A stretch of DNA of 64,000 nucleotides from Streptomyces sp. NBC_01750 (GTDB taxonomy: Bacteria; Actinomycetota; Actinomycetes; Streptomycetales; Streptomycetaceae), in the NCBI RefSeq assembly GCF_035918095.1, contig NZ_CP109137.1, positions 8,372,001 to 8,436,000 on the forward strand, written 5' to 3'. Under the pieces are notes generated by a model that had not been told where the DNA came from, made no database searches, and worked only from the letters and a program-made list of their open reading frames with translations. Each line of letters starts with the position of its first letter. Position 1 is the first letter of the stretch. This document shows, one piece after another, positions 55,201 to 61,000 of this stretch. Both the position numbers and the translations under genes were made by a program.

Positions 55201-57826
55201 GGACCATGTGCTCTTCGACCAGGTCCTCGTCCCCGGCACCGGGCTCCTCGAACTGGCCGTCGCCGCCGCCAATGAGGTCGGCTCGGCAGGTGTCGCCGAA
55301 CTCACCCTGGCCGAGCCGCTGATCATCCAGGACGCGGTACGGATCCAGATCACCGTGCAGGCGGCCGAGAACGGGCGGCGCCCGATCACGATCCACAGCC
55401 GCCCGGAGAGCTCGCACACCTCGCCCGCCTCGTCGCACGCATGGACCCGCCACGCGAGCGGCGAACTGATGGAAGCGGCCACCGATCCTGCCGTAGTCAC
55501 GGCCGCCGACACCGCCGCCTTCGGCGAGCTCGCCCGGTGGCCTGTCGAAGGAGCCCAAAGAGTCGAACTGGACGGCCTGTACGACCGATTCGGCGCCCAG
55601 GGCATCGACTACGGCCCCGCATTCCGCGGCCTCAGCGAACTGTGGCGCAAGGGCGACAGAGCCTATGGCGTCGTACGCCTTCCCGAGCCCGGCACGGAGG
55701 CCGGCTTCACCCTGCACCCCGCCCTCCTGGACACCGCCCTCCATGTGATGAAGGGCGTCACCGCCCCCGGGGACGAGCCCGAAGGCGCTCTGCTGCCCTT
55801 CGAGTGGAGTGACGTCCAGCTGTACGCCATCGGCGGCGGCGAGCTGCGTATCCGTATCGACGTCGAACCCACCGGGACAGGCCAGGTGATCCGGGCCTGG
55901 GCCGTAGACGCCACCGGGGCGCCCGTCGTCAGGATCGGTCAACTTCATCTGCGCCGTGCCACCGTCGCCCAGCTGCGTGCCGCCCGCACCCTGGGCACCG
56001 ACAATCTCTACCGTCTCGGCTTCCAGCCCCTCGCCGCCACCGCACCGGCCGGCGCAGCGGCCGAGATCGTGCTCGGCGGCACGGGACACCTGGCCACGGC
56101 CCTGGGCGCCGAGCACCTGATCGGAACGGACGCGCTGTCCGCCCGGCTCGACGCACACCCGGCCGCCCCCGCCCGTATCGTCGTCGACGCCACTGGCTGG
56201 CCGCCCGTCCACAGTGCGCCCGAGGCCGCGTACAGGGCGACCGAACACGCACTGTCCGTACTCCAGGACCTGCTGTCCGACGAGAGGCTGGAGTCGACCG
56301 AACTCGTCTGGATCACCCGCGGCTCCGTCTCTGCGGCCGACGGCGATCGCGTCGACGGACTCGCGTACGCCCCGCTGTGGGGTCTCTTGCGCTGTGCCCG
56401 CTCCGAGCACCCGGAGCGCACGCTGCGCACGGTCGACCTCGGACCGGACGACAGCGACCGCGCCCTGCTGGCATCCGCGGTCGCCGTCACCGGCGAGCCG
56501 GAACTCGCCGTACGTGACGGCCAGGTGCTGGTGGCCCGGCTCGTACGGGCCGAGGAGCCGGCGAAGGACACCACGGTCCGGCCGCTCGACCCGCGGGGCA
56601 CGGTCCTGATCACCGGAGGCACCGGCGAGCTGGGCCGGGAAGTGGCACTGCGCCTCGTACGCCGCCATCAGGTCCGCCACCTGGTCCTCACGTCCCGGCG
56701 CGGCGCCGACGCGCCCGGCGCCGAGGATCTCGTACGCCGGCTCACCGACGAAGGAGCCGAATCTGTACGGGTGGTGGCCTGCGACGCCGGTCGCCGCGAC
56801 GACCTCGCGCAGGTCCTCACCCTGGCCGGCGAGGACCGGCCCTGGACCGCGGTCCTGCACCTGGCGGGGATCCTGGACGACGGCCTCGTGGTCACCCAGG
56901 ACGCGGCGCGGCTCTCCCGCGTGATGGAGCCGAAGGTGCGTGGCGCCTGCTACCTGGGCGAGCTGACCGCAGGTCTCGACCTGGCAGCCCTCGTGCTCTT
57001 CTCCTCGGCGGCAGGCACCGTCGGCACAGCCGGCCAGGGCATCTACGCCGCGGCCAACAGCTACCTCGACGCGTTCGCCGCCCGCCTGCGCACCGAGGAC
57101 CGCCCGGTCACGAGCCTCGCCTGGGGCCTGTGGCACCAGGCGGGTGTGGGCATGACCTCCCATCTCGGCCGGGCCGACCTGGACCGCATGCGCGGGCAGG
57201 GCATCGCCCCCCTCTCCTTCGAACAGGGCCTGGGACTGCTCGACACGGTCCTCGGGCGGCCCGCCGACAACTTCGTTCCGGTACAGCTCGACCTGCGCGC
57301 GGCACAACGGGAGGCCGACCAGGGCAATGCGGCACCCGCCCTGCTCCGTTCCCTCGTGCGGGCCCGGCTGCGCAAGGTGGGCAGCGGTACGGCCCCGGAC
57401 CGGCAGGGTCTGCGCGAGCAACTGATCGCCGCACCCGAGGACCGGAGGCCGGAAATGGCGACGGACCTGGTGCTGCGCGAGGTGGCCGGGGTGCTCGGCC
57501 TCGCCGGGGCCGGGTCCCTTGCCCCGAACGAGGTGCTCAAGGGTCTCGGGCTCGACTCACTCATGGCGGTGGAGCTGCGCCGCAGGCTGTCGGCGGCGAC
57601 CGGTCTGTCACTGCCCGCCACGCTTGCCTTCGATCATCCGACGCCCGAGCACATCGCCAGGCTCATCCTCGCCCGGATGGATCTGCCCGTCCCCGAGGCT
57701 GCGGGGGAGCGCAAGGCTCCCGGACCGGAGCTCACCGAAGAAGCGGCCGGCGAGGAGAAGTCGGTCGACGAACTCAGCGCGGAGCTGGACATGTTCCTCG
57801 CGGAGGCCGGGATCGACCTCGGCTGA
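46205..57826 (+). CDS. Type I PKS with tandem acyltransferases: ACP-KS-AT-AT-KR-ACP-KS-AT-DH-KR-ACP
   Basis: 3873 residues. ACP0 has Ser52 (GLDSAQLM). KS1 113-535 (Cys282, TACSSSL). ATa 615-915: GHGGQW, GQSVGE (Ser707), LWSQ with Trp732 in place of the carboxylate-binding Arg, and YPAHS (808-812); this is the pattern of loading ATs that take non-carboxylated acyl-CoA. ATb 1040-1345: GHSVGE (Ser1136), AARGRLM with Arg kept, HAFHS (1236), malonyl type. KR1 about 1697-1930 (LDD, Tyr1844); ACP1 Ser2011. KS2 2075-2500 (Cys2244); AT with YASHN (2795), methylmalonyl type; DH with His3001 and Asp3176; KR2 about 3465-3690 (LDD, Tyr3614); ACP2 Ser3785; then an acidic C-terminal docking tail. ATa next to a leading ACP suggests this protein starts the chain. 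ATG 46205 follows AAGGAAGAG. A terminator hairpin follows the stop. Confidence 0.92.
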   Translation: MNFAQVNSDAGPAATTADDIAGLVRAVLAELLGTRPESVALDRPLREIGLDSAQLMKLVVILSQTLGRPVPSWVVWQYPTVAALAAHLAGDTSSAAAHHAPARPGTAQAAEPVAIIGLGCRLPGGVETPDALWQGLLNGLDAVREVPRDRWNAQEWLDPDPRATGMMNTRWGGFLDNVADFDAGLFSISPAEARQMDPQQRMALESTWAAVEDARIVHGDLAGSRTGVFLGTMAQEYHLATGADPAAIGTHSAVGWDNSIIAARIAYTLGLHGPALAVATACSSSLTATHLAVQSLRSGESDLALAGGVNVLLHPNTTVAMTKFGGMNPDGQCRAFDADAAGYVRGEGCGIIVLRRLSDALAAGDRIYAVIRGSAVNNDGASNGLTAPNPQAQIEVLRRAWQNAGIDPRDVAYVEAHGTGTPLGDPIEAGALGSVFAEGRQEALRIGSAKTNFGHLEPAAGVLGLMKTALALHHGELPASLHFDTPSPHIDFEANRLEVVAARQGWPGDKRRYAGVSGFGFGGTNAHVALEEAPYRRRLLVPLAADSEEELRETAATLAERARTGRAWYAPELLAAGTGEQRVVAAVTDHHGLADALQARIDAHTPRPSGAARPELAFLFSGHGGQWLGMGRDLLAEPAFRAALEECDRAVRAVAGWSVTEELLADADSSRLDATDVIQPLLFSLQVAYARTLQAWGLEPTVVVGQSVGEVAGAVAAGALSLDEGARVITLWSQLCAERASGHGTLLVAELPLDEAERLAAETCGEVSVAGHLSPGQVCLSAPAAAVDSLERTLAERDIPTQRVNIDYPAHSPQIASLGPELARRLGTVRTRPAAVPMWSTVTGGFVDGTSLDAAYWVRNMCEPFQVVEAVTELTRERDLRIVEIAPHPVLKYSVRRTLMAHHDDRSTVLGTGHRGRPARQALEDVAARLWCDGFDLDWGAVTGRPQRSASTAPVVLTVSGKTAAARGHNAARLAEYLRGASAAKLRDVAYTAANHRSHLEQRAVAVAASADEAVDGLRAVAEGVPHAGVVEGAALAGGELAVLFTGQGSQRIGMGRELYQSFPVFRQVFDEVCVALEPHLRMPLAAVVFADPDGVDAPLVHETEFAQPALFAFEVALFRLWQSFGVEPEAVAGHSVGELVAAHVAGVLSLADAARLVAARGRLMQGCEPGGVMVSLEASEAEVVAVLAGAGGRVSIGGLNGPAQTVVSGDEAAVAVLVEHFTGLGRRTRRLEVSHAFHSAHMDSMLADYAAVAASCSFAAPRMSLVSSVDGSVMGSGLAAGEGVRDPRYWVRQVREAVRFLDVVRTLESSGIGRFLECGPAPVLSAMAAGCVTGEGAVFVASQSQRGGEQADESRDMFRAVGILHTHGQSLDFTRILPPGSTTAPVDLPTYAFQRERYWIDGADRPSRHHSSTDDALWQAIGSGEAQRLGELLGVTDDNAAVTTLLPYLATWRERQDQAADIADWMYEESWQPLTAPPAAPAVDGHWLLVGPTAASGLAETLADALTEAGASAHILSAACDRTGYATLLADLSSALGDKTLSGVLALTPVDETPHPEHPATTTGIAQTLALVQALGDASVRAPLWLITRGAVRAHDKDPAPRPNQTGAWGLGHVVALEHANRWGGLIDLPAGTDADPADPVAAAALAAAAQQLPAVLAAQADGEEHLALRSTGRYVRRLHRAAPSTVTRPWSPRGTVLITGGSGALAGHLARSLADRGAEHLVLVSRRGRDAEGAEELIHSLEKAGARVTLASCDVTDRRQLSDLLVDIASDEAPLRAVFHTAGLLDDRFVDRLDTKALAAAAAPKLGAARLLAELTRDHELDAFVLYSSVIGTLGNIGQANYATANASLDALAHQLSSEGIPAVSIGWGPWADGGMTHGAAETQLRRTGLTPMAVDRALSALDAALATKRSAVIAQIDWDRCATSYTQGRNRPFLDEITQARAALTQQTADSPAGDTNPLRRTLLEVAEPDREAHLRRLLAAEAAAVLGIEDPLSLDPERGFKDLGFNSMMAVDFAERVQRRTGVTTPRTLVFDSPDLSSAARWLLAELAPTPPVALPAPAGTGTRGGHRGDEPLAVVGVGLRMPGDAHDLDSLWQVLAEGRDTVSTVPADRFDIDAYYDPDPDAEGSTYARHASFLGDVASFDASFFGISPREAEPMDPQHRLLLEAAWHSLEDAGIRPRELRDSRTGVFVGAGAGEYGKYRHSGAPDTYTLTGALSSFNAGRLSYHLGLQGPALSIDTACSSSLVALHLACEALRNDECELALAGGVQVLADPGMFVALSRSHALSPDGRSKAFSADADGYGRGEGVGVIAVMRLSDAIEQDRNILGVIRATAVNHDGASSGITAPNGTSQQKVIRAALDSAGLSAADVDYVECHGTGTSLGDPIEVQALDAVYGKGREPGRELGLGTAKSVIGHLESAAGIAGVCKMLASFKNDALPATMHSSPRNPNIAWDRMSVRVVDEFTPWAREEGRPRRAGVSSFGLSGTNAHVIVEEAPVRDGGEAAEAVAEGPYPVVVSGRDVGALREQAGRWASWLEGHAGVPLAGVAVTAARHRTHFEQRACVAAGSVAGLVDGLRAVAEGVPRAGVVEGVAGRRGRVVFVYPGQGSQWVGMGRELLAGGGVFASVVDECDAALRPFTGWSVRDVLAGVEGGHPPFDRVDVVQPALFAMGVALSAVWRSLGVEPAAVVGHSQGEVVAAVVSGALSLEQGARVVALRSRAVLSCAGQGGMALVGRPLLEVEGFLAPYGDALSVAAVNTAGSTVVSGRGVELAALVGELQGSGVFARLINVDYASHNAQMDPLLPGLAEGFAGLVPGETDIAFYSTVSGRVAGGRELDGGYWCRNLREPVRFDRALEGLLDDGHTVFVEISAHPVLSMPLTDAGADRGGVVVGSLARDRGGMEQLLHNAGLLHTHGHELDWDRILPATAGTGLVPLPTYAFQREHHWMETRKTSNDAGSLGLDSSQHPWLGAATPLADSDSHLLTGRLSLADHPWLKDHVLFDQVLVPGTGLLELAVAAANEVGSAGVAELTLAEPLIIQDAVRIQITVQAAENGRRPITIHSRPESSHTSPASSHAWTRHASGELMEAATDPAVVTAADTAAFGELARWPVEGAQRVELDGLYDRFGAQGIDYGPAFRGLSELWRKGDRAYGVVRLPEPGTEAGFTLHPALLDTALHVMKGVTAPGDEPEGALLPFEWSDVQLYAIGGGELRIRIDVEPTGTGQVIRAWAVDATGAPVVRIGQLHLRRATVAQLRAARTLGTDNLYRLGFQPLAATAPAGAAAEIVLGGTGHLATALGAEHLIGTDALSARLDAHPAAPARIVVDATGWPPVHSAPEAAYRATEHALSVLQDLLSDERLESTELVWITRGSVSAADGDRVDGLAYAPLWGLLRCARSEHPERTLRTVDLGPDDSDRALLASAVAVTGEPELAVRDGQVLVARLVRAEEPAKDTTVRPLDPRGTVLITGGTGELGREVALRLVRRHQVRHLVLTSRRGADAPGAEDLVRRLTDEGAESVRVVACDAGRRDDLAQVLTLAGEDRPWTAVLHLAGILDDGLVVTQDAARLSRVMEPKVRGACYLGELTAGLDLAALVLFSSAAGTVGTAGQGIYAAANSYLDAFAARLRTEDRPVTSLAWGLWHQAGVGMTSHLGRADLDRMRGQGIAPLSFEQGLGLLDTVLGRPADNFVPVQLDLRAAQREADQGNAAPALLRSLVRARLRKVGSGTAPDRQGLREQLIAAPEDRRPEMATDLVLREVAGVLGLAGAGSLAPNEVLKGLGLDSLMAVELRRRLSAATGLSLPATLAFDHPTPEHIARLILARMDLPVPEAAGERKAPGPELTEEAAGEEKSVDELSAELDMFLAEAGIDLG
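53753..55052 (+). repeat. AT-region repeat, copy 2 (methylmalonyl-type AT of the 46205 protein)
   Basis: 1300-bp near-copy of 40561-41860 and 59463-60762. Near-identity to copy 3 reaches further, over 53617-55095 (1479 bp), from inside the KS end ([14 protein letters not shown]) to past the AT into the start of the DH linker. Confidence 0.93.
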
Positions 57827-57853
57827 GCCTCCACCTGCCCCGGCGGCCGCAGG

Positions 57854-57878
57854 CCCCCGCCTCCTGACGAGGCGGGGG
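57854..57878 (+). terminator. GC-rich terminator hairpin after the tandem-AT synthase gene
   Basis: CCCCCGCCTC, loop CTGAC, GAGGCGGGGG: a perfect 10-bp stem starting 27 bases after the stop. Typical Streptomyces terminator without a T run. Confidence 0.8.
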
Positions 57879-57943
57879 TCAGCGGCGCGCCTGCCTCCAG
57901 ATCGCTTCCACCGGCGCTCGAGGCGGGCGTCATTGGATGGTTG

Positions 57944-57969
57944 TGCCCCTGATTCACCCGTCAGGGGCA
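57944..57969. promoter_or_regulatory. Inverted repeat in the leader region of the second large PKS gene
   Basis: TGCCCCTGA and TCAGGGGCA, a perfect 9-bp stem with an 8-base spacer, about 70 bp before the ATG at 58041. It could be an operator or an RNA hairpin. A lone TCGAGGC at 57918 has no partner at 11 bp. Confidence 0.5.
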
Positions 57970-58040
57970 GCCCACACGTCGCATGACGGCCGCGTCGTCG
58001 GACCGCTGAATCGCTTGTGCCGGCCGCGCAGAAAGGCTCG

Positions 58041-61000
58041 ATGGTGTCGAACTCACAGCAGGACCGGATGGAAGCGGCTCTGCCCGCGATCCGCGCTCTC
58101 CAGAAGCGCGCCGCCGATCTGGAGGCGCAGCGCACCGAGCCGATCGCCGTGGTGTCGATGGCGTGCCGGCTGCCGGGCGGGATCGACACGCCGGAGGGCT
58201 TCTGGGAGCTGCTGGCGTCGGGCGGAGACGCCGTCGGAGGATTCCCCGAGCGCTGGAAGAGCCTGGATCTGTACGACCCGGATCCGGAGGCGGAGGGCAA
58301 GAGCTACTCCCAGCAGGGCGGGTTCCTCGACGACATCGAGCACTTCGACGCGTCGTTCTTCGGCATCAGTCCGCGCGAGGCCCTGTCGATGGACCCGCAG
58401 CAGCGACTGGTCCTGGAGTCGTCGTGGGAAGCGCTGGAGCGGGCCGGTATACGTCCCGACACGCTCGACGAGAGCCGCACCGGCGTCTATCTGGGCACCA
58501 TGGGCTCCGACTACGGCCACCTGGGCCGTGACCTGGACGCCCTCGACGGCTATGTGAGCACCGGCAAGGCGAGCAGCGTTCTGTCGGGGCGGGTGTCGTA
58601 CGCGCTGGGTCTGCAGGGCCCGGCCATCACCGTCGACACCGCGTGCTCGTCGTCGCTCGTCTCGATCCACCTGGCGGTCCAGGCCCTGCGCCAGCGGGAG
58701 TGCGAACTCGCCCTGGCCGGCGGCGTCACCCTCATGAGCGCCCCCACCCTGTTCGTGGAGTTCTCGCGGTTGAAGGCGATGGCGCCGGACGGACGGTGCA
58801 AGTCGTTCTCCGCCCACTCCGACGGCGCGGGCTGGTCCGAGGGTGTGGGTGTGCTGGTGCTGAAGCGGCTGTCGGCCGCACAGCGCGACGGTGACCGGGT
58901 GCTTGCGGTGATCCGCGGCTCCGCGGTCAACCAGGACGGCCGCAGCCAGGGACTCACCGCGCCCAACGGGCCCTCGCAGCGGCGTGTGATCCAGGACGCG
59001 CTGGCCGCGGCACGTCTGACCGCGGACGACATCGACGCGATCGAGGCGCACGGCACCGGTACGTCTCTGGGTGACCCGATCGAGGCGGGCGCGCTGGCCG
59101 AGGTGTTCGGCCCCGGGCGCGACGCGCAGCGACCGGTCTTCCTGGGCTCGTCCAAGTCCAACATCGGCCACGCGCAGGCAGCAGCAGGTGTCATCGGCGT
59201 CATCAAGACCATCCTCGCCCTGCAGAACGACCAGCTGCCCAAGACCCTTCACGCCGAAGAGCCTTCGCCGCTCATCGAGTGGGAGGAGAGCGGCCTCCAG
59301 CTCCTTCAGGAAGCCCGGCCCTGGGTGCGGGAGGAGGGTCGTCCGCGTCGGGCGGGTGTGTCGTCGTTCGGTCTGAGCGGCACCAACGCGCACGTTGTGC
59401 TGGAGGAGCCGCCGGTGCGGGATGGGGGCGAGGCTGCGGAGGCGGTGGCTGAGGGCCCGTATCCGGTGGTGGTGTCGGGTCGGGATGTGGGGGCGTTGCG
59501 GGAGCAGGCCGGTCGTTGGGCGTCCTGGTTGGAGGGGCATGCGGGTGTGTCGTTGGCGGGTGTGGCGGTGACGGCGGCTCGTCATCGGACGCATTTCGAG
59601 CAGCGGGCGTGTGTGGCTGCCGGGTCGGTGGCTGGGTTGGTGGATGGGTTGCGGGCGGTGGCTGAGGGTGTGCCGCGTGCGGGTGTGGTGGAGGGGGTTG
59701 CGGGGCGTCGGGGCCGGGTGGTGTTTGTGTATCCGGGTCAGGGTTCGCAGTGGGTGGGGATGGGTCGTGAGTTGTTGGCGGGGGGTGGTGTGTTTGCGTC
59801 GGTGGTGGATGAGTGTGATGCGGCGTTGAGGCCGTTCACGGGCTGGTCGGTGCGGGATGTGCTGGCTGGGGTGGAGGGTGGTCATCCGCCGTTCGACCGG
59901 GTTGATGTGGTGCAGCCTGCGTTGTTTGCGATGGGTGTGGCGTTGTCTGCGGTGTGGCGTTCTTTGGGGGTGGAGCCTGCTGCGGTGGTGGGTCATTCGC
60001 AGGGTGAGGTGGTTGCGGCGGTGGTGAGTGGTGCGCTGTCGCTGGAGCAGGGTGCGCGGGTGGTGGCGTTGCGTTCTCGTGCGGTGTTGTCCTGTGCGGG
60101 ACAGGGCGGGATGGCGTTGGTGGGGCGTCCGTTGTTGGAGGTGGAGGGGTTTCTGGCTCCGTATGGGGATGCGTTGTCGGTGGCTGCGGTGAATACGGCG
60201 GGGTCGACGGTGGTGTCGGGTCGGGCGGTGGAGCTGGCGGCTCTGGTGGGGGAGTTGCAGGGGTCGGGTGTGTTTGCGCGTCTGATCAATGTGGATTATG
60301 CGTCTCACAATGCGCAGATGGATCCGCTGTTGCCGGGGCTGGCGGAGGGCTTTGCGGGGCTGGTGCCGGGGGAGACGGATATTGCGTTCTATTCGACGGT
60401 GAGTGGGCGGGTTGCCGGGGGCCGGGAGCTGGACGGGGGGTACTGGTGCCGGAATCTGCGGGAGCCGGTGCGGTTCGACCGTGCGCTGGAGGGTCTGCTG
60501 GATGACGGGCACACGGTGTTCGTCGAGATTTCCGCGCATCCGGTGCTGTCGATGCCGCTGACCGATGCCGGTGCGGACCGTGGTGGTGTTGTCGTGGGTT
60601 CCCTCGCCCGTGACCGGGGAGGCATGGAACAGCTGCTGCACAATGCGGGGCTGCTCCACACGCACGGACACGAACTCGACTGGGACCGGATCCTTCCCGC
60701 CACTGCCGGCACCGGGCTCGTCCCGCTGCCCACCTACGCCTTCCAGCGCGAACACCACTGGATGGAGACCAGGAAAACCTCCAACGACGCCGGCTCACTC
60801 GGCCTGCACGGGTTCCAGCACCCCTGGCTGGGTGCGATGACAGCGACGGCGGACGACGAAGGTCTCCTCTTCACCGGACGTATCTCGCTCGCCGAACAGC
60901 CGTGGCTCAAGGACCACGCCGTCCACGACACCGTTCTCGTCCCCGGCACCGGGCTCCTCGACGTCACCCTCGCCGCCGCCGACCATGTCGGCGCAGCCGG

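Noticed and set aside
57918..57924. TCGAGGC upstream of the 58041 synthase as a SARP box
   Set aside because: No second heptamer at 11 or 22 bp; kept only as a possible half site. The lone TCAAGGC at 7747 was rejected for the same reason.
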